A DNA stretch of 64,000 nucleotides from MPNP01 sp963668325 (GTDB lineage Bacteria > Pseudomonadota > Alphaproteobacteria > Rhodobacterales > Rhodobacteraceae): positions 806,001 to 870,000 of the forward strand of contig OY764222.1 in NCBI GenBank assembly GCA_963668325.1, read 5' to 3'. Positions 1 through 8,116 of this stretch are shown one piece after another. The notes under the pieces are model-generated. The model was not told the origin of the DNA. It did no database searches and saw only the letters and a list, made by a program, of their open reading frames with translations. Positions within the stretch are counted from its first letter, which is position 1, and each line of letters starts with the position of its first letter. Position numbers and translations under genes: made by a program.

Positions 1-34
1 AAAGGTATTATCCTTTTATAAAATCAAAAAAACT

Positions 35-964
35 TTAATCAAATTCCTGTAAAATCAAAGCCTCAACCCTTCGATTGGAATGCCTCCCTTCTGGAGTCAG
101 ATTTGTTTCATGTGGCGATAAGAAACCGACTCCTTGGGCTGAAACCTGGTCGGGATTAATTTCAAATACACTAATCAGGGTATTTCGGACTGAAAGAGAT
201 CTCTCGGCTGAAAGGTCTATATTCGGCCTCAACTCACCCTCCATGTCAGTATGACCTACCAATAATACTTTCTTATCAGGATTCTCTTTGAGAAAGGTCG
301 CAAGGTCTTCCAAGTGGGAAATACTGTTGTCCTTTATGTCTCTTGAACCAGAATCGAATTCTACTCCTTCCAAGATAGTGAAGCCCTTTGTTGCAAAATC
401 TTGTTGTAAGGGAGTTGCAAAATCCTCAAGATTGGAACTGAAATCAAACTCTACATCCTCGGTAATCTCATTATCTGGGGGATTGATGAAAACAACCTGA
501 ACAAAACCGGTGTTCCGGCTTTTGCTGGCAAGAATCGTAACAAATTTCTTTTCTTCCTCTACGCTCATGGATGCCGAAATGAATTGAAAATCTCCGAGAT
601 TAACAAACATGAACGGACTTTCGACAACATCAATTGCTTCCCTGAATTCAAACCCTCCGCAGTTCCAAGTATCACATTGAAACAAAATTTCATAACCAAG
701 CTGGCTTATTGGTTCCCAAGCATTGGTAAGAAGGGTGTTTGTCGGAGAATCTCCCTTGATCTGATAAACCAGTTTTTGCGTGGTTCCTTCCGTTTTGATA
801 ATCTCGATTTTGTCATCTTTGAAAGGACCTACAGGTACCAGATATTGTCCGGCCGAAAATTGTGTATCAAAGACCAATTGACCGGGACTAATTGAAGATT
901 GGCCATTTCCCATTATTGGGAAAAGGATACAGAGTAATAGGATTAAAGCTAGATTTACCTTCAT
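35..964 (-). CDS. OmpA-family peptidoglycan-binding protein
   Basis: The predicted product has 309 residues. It starts with a Sec-type signal peptide (MKVNLALILLLCILF, cleavage likely near residue 20), followed by about 180 residues I do not recognise. A C-terminal OmpA-like domain (about 205-305) has the typical VGHTD strand and an LSAERSLSVRNTL helix ending in NRRVE. That domain binds meso-diaminopimelate of peptidoglycan, so the protein is probably a periplasmic or outer-membrane anchor; there is no lipobox cysteine. The longer frame to 1063 is rejected because the ATG at 964 directly precedes the signal peptide and overlaps the upstream gene's stop as ATGA. This suggests translational coupling to the AhpD-like gene. 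The role of the N-terminal half is unknown. Confidence 0.85.
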   Translation of the reverse strand: MKVNLALILLLCILFPIMGNGQSSISPGQLVFDTQFSAGQYLVPVGPFKDDKIEIIKTEGTTQKLVYQIKGDSPTNTLLTNAWEPISQLGYEILFQCDTWNCGGFEFREAIDVVESPFMFVNLGDFQFISASMSVEEEKKFVTILASKSRNTGFVQVVFINPPDNEITEDVEFDFSSNLEDFATPLQQDFATKGFTILEGVEFDSGSRDIKDNSISHLEDLATFLKENPDKKVLLVGHTDMEGELRPNIDLSAERSLSVRNTLISVFEINPDQVSAQGVGFLSPHETNLTPEGRHSNRRVEALILQEFD

Positions 965-1536
965 CTGTCTGAATAATAATACTCCTCGTTTGGCTGCATG
1001 GCAGTTGCTGAAGCCAACCTGTTGGTCATATTGTAAAATGCTGCCACGGCGCTGATATCCCATATATCTGCATCACTGAAACCCAGTACTCTAAGGGCTT
1101 CACGGTCCTTTTCCTCCACCTTGAAGCTCTTTTCTGTTACCTTTTCTGCAAATTCAAGCATACCCTTTTGCCTTTCATTCAATTTACAGTGTCGGAAATT
1201 TATGGCCAGTGTATCACTGAATTCAACGTCGTTGGAAAGTTTCCTCACCGCGGCACCATGAGCAATAATGCAATAATGACATCGGTTAACCGAAGAAACC
1301 ACGACAGCAATCATTTCTCGCTCAAGTTTGGATAATCCGCTTGGTGCCAACATTAGATTATTATACATGGCAGTAAAAGCATTCAATTTTTCGATATCAA
1401 ATGCATATGCTTTCAGTACATTGGGAATAAGACCCAGTTTTTCCTGACAAATCTGAAAGTATTTTTCAGTTCCTTCCGGTAGGGGATCTACCATCGAAAG
1501 GTTTAGGGCAGTTGGTTTTGCAACAGTTTTATTCAT
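961..1536 (-). CDS. AhpD-like / carboxymuconolactone decarboxylase family oxidoreductase
   Basis: The product has 191 residues and belongs to the peroxidase-related (AhpD-like) all-helical family. The redox-active CxxC with its following histidine is visible as RCHYCIIAHG around residues 85-95. The C-terminal part (DIWDISAVAAFYNMTNRLA) is the usual helix of this family. Members reduce peroxides or act as disulfide reductases, but the substrate cannot be read from sequence. An AAGGATAG ribosome site precedes the ATG at 1536. It is the first gene of a two-gene unit with the OmpA-like gene, which it overlaps by 4 nt. Confidence 0.85.
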   Translation of the reverse strand: MNKTVAKPTALNLSMVDPLPEGTEKYFQICQEKLGLIPNVLKAYAFDIEKLNAFTAMYNNLMLAPSGLSKLEREMIAVVVSSVNRCHYCIIAHGAAVRKLSNDVEFSDTLAINFRHCKLNERQKGMLEFAEKVTEKSFKVEEKDREALRVLGFSDADIWDISAVAAFYNMTNRLASATAMQPNEEYYYSDR

Positions 1537-1726
1537 AAACTATCCTTGGTTGTAATTCATTTGTTCAGATATGGTATGAAACTGGGAACTAGGTTCTTGT
1601 AATGCAGTTTTAATCAACATTGCTCATCCATGCGATCGAAATTTTGTTAATACAAATACAAATGGTTTGATAAGAGCCCTTTCTAATAACATTTTTCATT
1701 ATCCTTGATGGAGTAAATTTACCCTC

Positions 1727-2884
1727 CTAAGGTAATAACTGGGTAATTATCTGATTTAGGACCAATCTTCCTTTTTTTGTTACGGTAAGTTGTCCATCCG
1801 ATATTTCTACCCAACCATCTTTGACAAGTTCCCGAACACGTTCCTGGTCGAGCCTTTTCTCCGACATTTTTTCGAACCTGACTATATTCATCCCATCGGT
1901 TAGACGGAGGGCCGTTAGTAAATATTCAGAAGCTCTTTCCTTCGCGCCAATTATTTCTCTGAGATTCTCCCCTGTACCGCTGGCAAATACTTCGCCAAGC
2001 CAACTATCAGGACTGAGAATTGTATTCGTTCTATAGTATTGGTTCTTGACTTTAATCCTCCCATGCGCGCCAGGCCCAATGCCCAGAAAATTAAAATACC
2101 CCCAGTAAACCAAATTGTGTCTTCCCTGGAAACCTGGTTTGGAATAGTTTGAAATCTCATATTGCCTATACCTGTTGTTTTCACAGATATCCATTGTCGC
2201 AAGGTACATTTCTGCCAGGGTGTCTTCATCAGGTAGGCCCTGCAATCGGTTGGCAGCGTACCTTTTACCGAATGGGGTGTTGGGCTCAATCGTCAATTGA
2301 TAAATTGAAAGATGTTGGGGGTTCAGTTCCATGATATCATAAAGCTCACTGGTCCAGTCTTCCGCCGTTTGAAATTGACGACCAAACATGAAATCCAGAC
2401 TAACGTTGTTAAAAACCTGATCAGCTGTTTCGTAAGCCTTGATTGCCTCCTTGACACTGTGTCGTCGGCCCAGGGCTTTCAAATCCTTGTTATTGAGTGC
2501 CTGTATTCCCAATGATAACCGGTTAATGCCGTTATCTCTGAATTGCATGAAACTGGCTTGTTCGACTGTTGTTGGATTAGCCTCTAGCGTAATTTCCGGA
2601 TCAGGAGATAGGCCGAAGTTTGATGATATTTTTTTCAAAATCCTGCCGACAGTTCCAGGATCCATCAGGCTGGGAGTTCCACCACCAAAATAAACTGAGG
2701 TACAAGGCCTGTCCTCTAATTCATCAGCGGCGTGGTCCAGTTGCTTCAAATATCCTTCACTCCATTGATGTTGATCAATTCTGTCAGAACAATAGGTATT
2801 AAAATCACAATATGGGCATAGAGATTCGCAAAAGGGCCAATGAATATAGATTCCAAACGGTTCTTTGGTTTGCTTTTCAAGCAT
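1727..2884 (-). CDS. hemW: Radical SAM heme chaperone HemW
   Basis: The product has 385 residues. The radical-SAM cysteine motif CESLCPYCDF (CxxxCxxC) lies near the N-terminus after the IYIHWPF strand. The HNLVYW and GIGPGAHGR motifs identify HemW, formerly annotated as oxygen-independent coproporphyrinogen oxidase-like. HemW binds heme and S-adenosylmethionine and inserts heme into target proteins rather than oxidising coproporphyrinogen. The ATG at 2884 is preferred over the longer frame to 2965 because it overlaps the rdgB stop by 8 nt (ATGCTTGA), matching the arrangement one gene upstream. It is the last gene of rph-rdgB-hemW, a common alphaproteobacterial order. Confidence 0.93.
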   Translation of the reverse strand: MLEKQTKEPFGIYIHWPFCESLCPYCDFNTYCSDRIDQHQWSEGYLKQLDHAADELEDRPCTSVYFGGGTPSLMDPGTVGRILKKISSNFGLSPDPEITLEANPTTVEQASFMQFRDNGINRLSLGIQALNNKDLKALGRRHSVKEAIKAYETADQVFNNVSLDFMFGRQFQTAEDWTSELYDIMELNPQHLSIYQLTIEPNTPFGKRYAANRLQGLPDEDTLAEMYLATMDICENNRYRQYEISNYSKPGFQGRHNLVYWGYFNFLGIGPGAHGRIKVKNQYYRTNTILSPDSWLGEVFASGTGENLREIIGAKERASEYLLTALRLTDGMNIVRFEKMSEKRLDQERVRELVKDGWVEISDGQLTVTKKGRLVLNQIITQLLP

Positions 2885-3488
2885 CAAGACAATTTTCAGC
2901 AAATGCTTTGAGTGACAAAGCTCTGTGACTGATGAGGTTCTTTTTTTCTGCGGGCATTTCGCCAAACGTTATCTGGTAACCATCAGGCATAAAAATAGGA
3001 TCAAAGCCGAAACCAATTTCTCCTCGCATTGGCCAGACAATTTGTCCATTTACAATCCCCTCGAAGATTTCATCTTGTCCGTCGGGCCAGGCAATACATA
3101 TTGTTGAGCAGAATTTTGCCTTTCTGGGGTAGGGGGACTCCTTTTGTTCCAGCAACTCCCAAACTCTGGTCATTGCTAGGATATAATCCCTTCCAGTAGG
3201 GGTTTCGGCCCAATCGGCTGTATGTACTCCCGGTTGGTTATCGAGCGCAGCGACCTTTATGCCACTATCGTCTGCTATCGCGGGAAGTTGGGTTTTTCCT
3301 GCTACAAAATGGGCTTTTATCCTGGCATTTCCAGCGAAAGTATTCTCTGTTTCGGGCGGAAAATCTAAATCAAGATCCGTGGCAAACCTTGTTGTAACTC
3401 CATGAGGATGCAAAATTGCTTCAAATTCCTGCAATTTATGTTTGTTGTGGGTAGCAATTATCAACTCCAACGAATTCAGTTTACGCAT
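2877..3488 (-). CDS. rdgB: dITP/XTP pyrophosphatase RdgB (HAM1 family)
   Basis: The product has 203 residues and hydrolyses non-canonical purine nucleoside triphosphates (dITP, XTP) to the monophosphate and pyrophosphate, keeping them out of DNA and RNA. Family motifs visible are ATHNKHKLQEF at the N-terminus, ADDSGIKV in the middle, GFGFDPIF, and SHRALSLKAF at the C-terminus. The ATG at 3488 is chosen because it gives the standard N-terminus and overlaps the rph stop by 8 nt (ATGCGTAA). The 22-residue longer frame lies wholly inside rph. It is translationally linked on both sides to rph and hemW. Confidence 0.95.
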   Translation of the reverse strand: MRKLNSLELIIATHNKHKLQEFEAILHPHGVTTRFATDLDLDFPPETENTFAGNARIKAHFVAGKTQLPAIADDSGIKVAALDNQPGVHTADWAETPTGRDYILAMTRVWELLEQKESPYPRKAKFCSTICIAWPDGQDEIFEGIVNGQIVWPMRGEIGFGFDPIFMPDGYQITFGEMPAEKKNLISHRALSLKAFAENCLDA

Positions 3489-4206
3489 TCTGCTTTCCCA
3501 GGGCATCATTTTGTATCTGAACCAGTTCTCTTGCTCCCTTACTAGAAAGTTCAATAAACTCTAATATGGATGCAGTTGGAAATGACTTGTCTTCCGCAGT
3601 ACATTGAACTTCAATCATATCTCCAGAGGCAGTAAAAACAAAATTGCCATCCACTTCTGCATTGGAATCCTCATTATAATCAAGATCCAGAATGTGTTTT
3701 CCTGCATAGATGCCACAGGAAATGGCTATGACCTGCTGGGTCAAAGGGTCTCTTCGGATTACTCGGTCTGCTAAAAGTTGATTTACGGCCAATCTCAGAG
3801 CAACCCAACCTCCCGTAATGGAAGCACACCTGGTTCCGCCATCAGCCTGCAAAACATCACAATCTATGATTATTTGTCTTTCACCCAAACTCGCAAAATT
3901 AACACCGGCACGAAGGGATCTTCCGATCAATCTTTGAATTTCCAAGGTTCTTCCTGAAACAGATGAACCACGACCATCTCGTCTATTTCTGTCATGGGTT
4001 GCCCTTGGAAGTAATGAATATTCTGCTGTAATCCATCCCAAGCCCGTTCGTCGACGAAAAAATGGAACATTCTCCTCAATTGACGCGGTACAAAGAACCT
4101 TGGTATGTCCACAGGTAATCAGGCATGATCCCTCGGCATATCGATTAACATCTAAGTCTAGTAAAACCGGCCTTAACTCATCAGGCTTTCTTTCTGAAAA
4201 ACGCAT
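3481..4206 (-). CDS. rph: Ribonuclease PH
   Basis: The product has 241 residues, a normal length for RNase PH. It is a phosphate-dependent 3'-to-5' exoribonuclease that trims tRNA 3' ends. Characteristic stretches are MRFSERKPDELRPV at the start, the arginine-rich loop RATHDRNRRDGRGS, IQRLIGRSLRAGV, and DCDVLQADGGTRCAS in the active-site region. It heads the rph-rdgB-hemW unit and is divergent from hrcA across about 300 bp holding a perfect palindrome (4333-4352). Confidence 0.96.
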   Translation of the reverse strand: MRFSERKPDELRPVLLDLDVNRYAEGSCLITCGHTKVLCTASIEENVPFFRRRTGLGWITAEYSLLPRATHDRNRRDGRGSSVSGRTLEIQRLIGRSLRAGVNFASLGERQIIIDCDVLQADGGTRCASITGGWVALRLAVNQLLADRVIRRDPLTQQVIAISCGIYAGKHILDLDYNEDSNAEVDGNFVFTASGDMIEVQCTAEDKSFPTASILEFIELSSKGARELVQIQNDALGKQNA

Positions 4207-4332
4207 AAGATTATCTTTTATTATTTTGGTGTTCTGGGTTTTACATATAATTGGCGATATAATTTATGGATACTAGGTATACCTCTAACCTCTAAATATT
4301 TTGTACCTCACTTTCTTCGAGCGATATTATAA

Positions 4333-4352
4333 TTCAGACCGAGGGGTCTGAA
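4333..4352. promoter_or_regulatory. Perfect 8-bp inverted repeat with 4-nt spacer between rph and hrcA
   Basis: TTCAGACC, spacer GAGG, then GGTCTGAA form an exact dyad in the divergent intergenic region. No T-run follows in either direction, so an intrinsic terminator is unlikely. It could be an operator, or a 5'-UTR hairpin of the rph or hrcA transcript. It does not match CIRCE (TTAGCACTC-N9-GAGTGCTAA). Confidence 0.45.
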
Positions 4353-4513
4353 GCTGGTTAAATAAAATTACACAATTGATGGCAAGGACAAAAAGAGTAA
4401 TTCATTCAGTGAATACCAATTCAACTGGCATTCATTTCGAATATTTTGGCAAAACTATGTCTGGATTGTTAAATTGGTCACCCTAAGAATATAAATTTTT
4501 TAAGGTTGGATAG

Positions 4514-5581
4514 GTGAGCAAAGAAGAAATTCTGGAAATTTTGGATCAACGGAACACCGAAATTTTTTCCCGGTTAGTTGAATCTTATCTATTTTCCGGG
4601 ACCCCCATAGGGTCAAGAGCAATCTCCAGAGATTTAACCACACGAATCTCTCCTGCTACGGTCAGAAATGTCATGCAGGATCTTGAACGATTGGGTTTGT
4701 TGGAAAGCCCTCACGTTTCTTCAGGACGAATTCCAACTCTTCTGGGATTGCGATTGTTTGTCGACGAGTTCCTGGAAATCGGTGAAATTGATCCCGAGGA
4801 TAAAAGAAAATTCTCAGGTTTTAAATCCCAAGGTGATGAAAATCTAAATAATTCCCTAGATCGAATTGGATCACTCCTTTCTAAAATTACCCAAAGCGCA
4901 AGCCTGGTCCTGATGCCCAAAAAAGAATCCACAATAAAACATGTCGAGTTTCTTAGCTTGGGCAATGATCGAGCTTTGGTCGTTCTGGTCATGGCTGACG
5001 GGTCGATTGAAAACCGTGTGTTCTCCCCTCCCAAGGGTTTAACAGCCTCAACACTGACGGAAGCGGCAAATTACGTAAATTCAGTTTTGGATGGCAAAAG
5101 CATTACCGAGATCAAAGGTTTGATAAGCAAGGACATTTACAATCAAAAGAACAAATTGGATGAGCTAACCTCTGAATTGGTTGAACATGGTCTGGCTTTC
5201 TGGGACAAACCCGGAGAACAGCAAGAACGTTTGATTGTCAGGGGTAGGTCAAATCTGCTTGAGCACGATGAAGGGGCTGTTGATTTTGAACAGGTCAGGA
5301 CTTTATTTGATGACCTTGAGAGAAAAAAAGAAATTTCCAACATACTCGAATTGATTGAAGAGGGGCAGGGAGTAAAGATCTTTATCGGAGCCGAAAACAA
5401 ACTATTTTCCATGTCAGGTTCAACTTTGGTTGCTGCTCCCTATATTAACTCCGAAGAAAATATAGTTGGGGCTTTAGGAGTAATCGGACCTACTCGATTG
5501 AATTACGGCAGAATCGTTCCAATCGTAGATTATACTGCCCAACTTGTTGGTAAACTCATTGCCGAAAAATCTGAATTTTAA
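4514..5581 (+). CDS. hrcA: Heat-inducible transcription repressor HrcA
   Basis: The product has 355 residues, the usual HrcA length. The N-terminal winged helix shows GTPIGSRAISRDL and ISPATVRNVMQDLERLGLLESPHVSSGRIPT, strong family signatures, followed by the GAF-like dimerisation region ending in GALGVIGPTRLNYGRI. HrcA normally represses chaperone operons by binding CIRCE. I see no CIRCE upstream of dnaK, hrcA or grpE here, so its targets (typically groESL in alphaproteobacteria) probably lie outside the window. It starts at GTG 4514 after an AAGGTTGG-type ribosome site, and grpE follows within 20 nt. Confidence 0.95.
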   Translation: MSKEEILEILDQRNTEIFSRLVESYLFSGTPIGSRAISRDLTTRISPATVRNVMQDLERLGLLESPHVSSGRIPTLLGLRLFVDEFLEIGEIDPEDKRKFSGFKSQGDENLNNSLDRIGSLLSKITQSASLVLMPKKESTIKHVEFLSLGNDRALVVLVMADGSIENRVFSPPKGLTASTLTEAANYVNSVLDGKSITEIKGLISKDIYNQKNKLDELTSELVEHGLAFWDKPGEQQERLIVRGRSNLLEHDEGAVDFEQVRTLFDDLERKKEISNILELIEEGQGVKIFIGAENKLFSMSGSTLVAAPYINSEENIVGALGVIGPTRLNYGRIVPIVDYTAQLVGKLIAEKSEF

Positions 5582-5598
5582 AGGGTTATTTGATAGCT

Positions 5599-6303
5599 AT
5601 GCAGACAGACGAGGAAAAAAATCCAGAACAAAACAGTGAGCAGGAAGAGAAAAAGGTTGCAGATAACGACCAAGCCCAACCTGAGGCAATAACCGTTAAT
5701 GGGGGTGGAGTCAATAATGAAGGCGATACTTCCATAAGTGAGGATCAGGAAAACGAGGCAGAAGAAAAAAGCCCTACTTTTCTGGAAAACGCCAAGAAAA
5801 TCATTGAGTTGTTAACCAGTGAAAAGAAAAACCTCCGCGAAGAAAATGATCAACTGAAGCGAAACCTGGCCAATGAGAGGGATAAGTTCCGTCGCTTGGA
5901 GAAAAAGGTTGAGGAAAACAAAAAATACGATGGTATCAGGCTTGCCAGGGATATTTTGACAACGCATGATAACCTTATTAGGGCTATAAAAGCAGGCGGG
6001 GAAAGCAATTCTGATAATCTTGCTGCCTGGGTCGAAGGTATCAAGGTTGTGCAAAAAGAATTAAGTTCTACCCTAACCAAAAACAGCATAGAGGAAATAG
6101 TTCCCGAAGTTGGGGATAGTTTTGATCATAATAATCATAACGCATTATACTATGCCCCTGTACCGGGATTTGAGGATGGTCAAATAACTGAAGTTCAACG
6201 AACTGGTTTCAAGTTCCATAACCGCTTATTGCGGCCAGCTCAGGTAGGTGTTGCTGAAAATTATCCCCTTGAAGAAGAACCAGATCAGGAGGACGAGGAA
6301 TAA
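5599..6303 (+). CDS. grpE: Nucleotide exchange factor GrpE
   Basis: The product has 234 residues. A long, acidic, Glu/Gln-rich N-terminal tail of about 60 residues is followed by a coiled coil (ENAKKIIELLTSEKKNLREE onward) and the C-terminal beta-wing domain, with DHNNHNALYYAP and GFKFHNRLLRPAQVGVA. GrpE releases ADP from DnaK. A TTG at 5590 with AAAGGG five bases upstream would add only three residues, so the start is uncertain between 5590 and 5599. The acidic tail is longer than in E. coli GrpE (197 residues). It is co-transcribed with hrcA. Confidence 0.93.
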   Translation: MQTDEEKNPEQNSEQEEKKVADNDQAQPEAITVNGGGVNNEGDTSISEDQENEAEEKSPTFLENAKKIIELLTSEKKNLREENDQLKRNLANERDKFRRLEKKVEENKKYDGIRLARDILTTHDNLIRAIKAGGESNSDNLAAWVEGIKVVQKELSSTLTKNSIEEIVPEVGDSFDHNNHNALYYAPVPGFEDGQITEVQRTGFKFHNRLLRPAQVGVAENYPLEEEPDQEDEE

Positions 6304-6504
6304 ATCTATCCTTGTTCAAAGATCCGTGCCTCTGAAAGGCAACAATATTGATGGTGGTTTGTAGGAGAGTATGATGCCTACATTCTTCCTGACTTCTTTG
6401 GGTTCCTTCAACACTGTGAGCAATTTAAACTGCTTCTCACCTGGAATTAGGTCTGAAGACACCTTACCCTGCCATATTATAGTCATGGGGCTTTGATCAA
6501 ACCA

Positions 6505-8022
6505 ATGTACAACTTGCTCTATTCCGAACTTCTGGGTATTCATAATGGGCAAAAATCGCCTTTGTTGCTATGTCCAGACGGTACAACACTTTCCTATGAA
6601 GAATTCATCGCTTTAGCCAGTAAGTTTGCCCATGTTCTAACTGGTTTAGGACTATCACCTGGCGACAGGCTTCTCGTACATGCTCAAAAATCACCCGAAG
6701 GGCTGGTATTATACGCTGCCTGCGTCCAGACCGGGATCATTTATTTACCACTCAATTTCGCCTACACTGTCAAGGAACTCACCTACTTTATTGAGGATAG
6801 CCAACCTGCTTTGGTGGTTTGCGATGAAAATAACCAGTACTCGCTTTCGGCCATTACGGATGATTTGGGAATCAGGCTTGCAACGTTAAACCAGGATGGT
6901 AGCGGGTCACTCCCGGAAAATGCCCAGGGCATGCCTTGTAACTTTCCAACCGTACCAAGAGACCTGGATGATCTTGCTGTAATCCTTTATACATCCGGAA
7001 CAACTGGCTTCCCCAAAGGAGCCATGTTAACGCAGGAAAACCTGCTATCCAACGCTCAGGTATTAAAGAAGGAATGGCAATTTGACTCCCAGGATGTACT
7101 ATTACATGCGTTACCCCTCTTCCATTCCCATGGTCTTTTCGTAGCCACGAACGTAACCCTGCTTGCTGGCGGATCAATGATCTTCCTCCCCAAGTTTAGT
7201 CTCGACCAGATAATTGAATATTTGCCCCAGGCCACAACAATGATGGGTGTTCCGACATTTTACACCCGGCTCTTGAATTCTTCCTGGTTAACCAAAGAAC
7301 TCACCAAGGAAATACGTCTGTTCATTTCAGGGAGTGCACCACTTCTGGCAGAAACCCATATCCAGTTTAAAGAGCGTACTGGGCATAGCATTCTTGAACG
7401 GTATGGCTTGACTGAAACCAGCATGAATTCCTCTAATCCCTATGATGGAGAACGTCGACCCGGAACCGTGGGGTTCCCGCTTCCAGGAATCGATGTAAAA
7501 ATTACCGAACCAGAATCTGGTAAACCTGTTCAGTCCGGAACTGTCGGGCAAATTGAGATCCGTGGTCCCAATGTTTGCAAGGGGTATTGGCAAAAGCCAA
7601 GTAAAACAACTGAAGACTTTCGTCAGGATGGGTTCTTCATCACTGGTGACCTCGGAAAGTTTGATAGCGACGGATACCTCCATATCGTAGGTCGTCATAA
7701 GGACCTCATAATATCTGGTGGCTACAACATATACCCGAAGGAAATTGAACTTGTAATTGACAAGCAACCTGGTGTCCTGGAAAGTGCTGTGATTGGGGTT
7801 CCTCATGCCGATTTAGGAGAATCTGTCTTGGCATTGATCGTACCAGGCAACAACACCAGCCCGGACCTTGAGCAAATCAACTCAGGTATGGTCGCTTCGC
7901 TGGCCCGGTTCAAGCTTCCGAAGAAGCTTTTACTAATCGATGAATTACCACGCAATACTATGGGTAAAGTTCAAAAAAATGTACTGCGTGACAGATATAA
8001 ACACCTGCTCAATCCATCCTGA
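6505..8022 (+). CDS. matB: Malonyl-CoA synthetase (malonate-CoA ligase)
   Basis: The product has about 505 residues and is an ANL-superfamily acyl-CoA synthetase. The phosphate loop YTSGTTGFPKGAML, the GLTETSMNSSNPY segment, FFITGDLGKFD and the C-terminal lysine motif RNTMGKVQKNVLR are present. As I recall rhizobial MatB, similarity runs end to end, including MGVPTFYTRLL, RLFISGSAPLLAETH and YNIYPKEIEL, so malonate is the likely substrate (ATP + malonate + CoA to malonyl-CoA). The ATG at 6505 aligns with the MatB N-terminus; a TTG at 6493 would add four residues. The usual partner, malonyl-CoA decarboxylase (matA), is not adjacent. Confidence 0.88.
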   Translation: MYNLLYSELLGIHNGQKSPLLLCPDGTTLSYEEFIALASKFAHVLTGLGLSPGDRLLVHAQKSPEGLVLYAACVQTGIIYLPLNFAYTVKELTYFIEDSQPALVVCDENNQYSLSAITDDLGIRLATLNQDGSGSLPENAQGMPCNFPTVPRDLDDLAVILYTSGTTGFPKGAMLTQENLLSNAQVLKKEWQFDSQDVLLHALPLFHSHGLFVATNVTLLAGGSMIFLPKFSLDQIIEYLPQATTMMGVPTFYTRLLNSSWLTKELTKEIRLFISGSAPLLAETHIQFKERTGHSILERYGLTETSMNSSNPYDGERRPGTVGFPLPGIDVKITEPESGKPVQSGTVGQIEIRGPNVCKGYWQKPSKTTEDFRQDGFFITGDLGKFDSDGYLHIVGRHKDLIISGGYNIYPKEIELVIDKQPGVLESAVIGVPHADLGESVLALIVPGNNTSPDLEQINSGMVASLARFKLPKKLLLIDELPRNTMGKVQKNVLRDRYKHLLNPS

Positions 8023-8116
8023 TCTTTTTGTTTATGGTGATAATGATTTTGGTTGGAGAAACAGCCAAAACCAATGACGAAATTATCAATTGCCCCTGTT
8101 GTTCTATAAACTATGG

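Noticed and set aside
4207..5600. CIRCE element for HrcA
   Set aside because: No TTAGCACTC or GAGTGCTAA half-sites were found near hrcA, grpE or dnaK.
6304..6504. Minus-strand 78-codon frame between grpE and matB
   Set aside because: It overlaps the matB start, lacks a ribosome site and shows no family features.
7327..7806. Long minus-strand frame opposite matB
   Set aside because: It is fully antisense to conserved MatB motifs, has no ribosome site and no family resemblance; a shadow frame.
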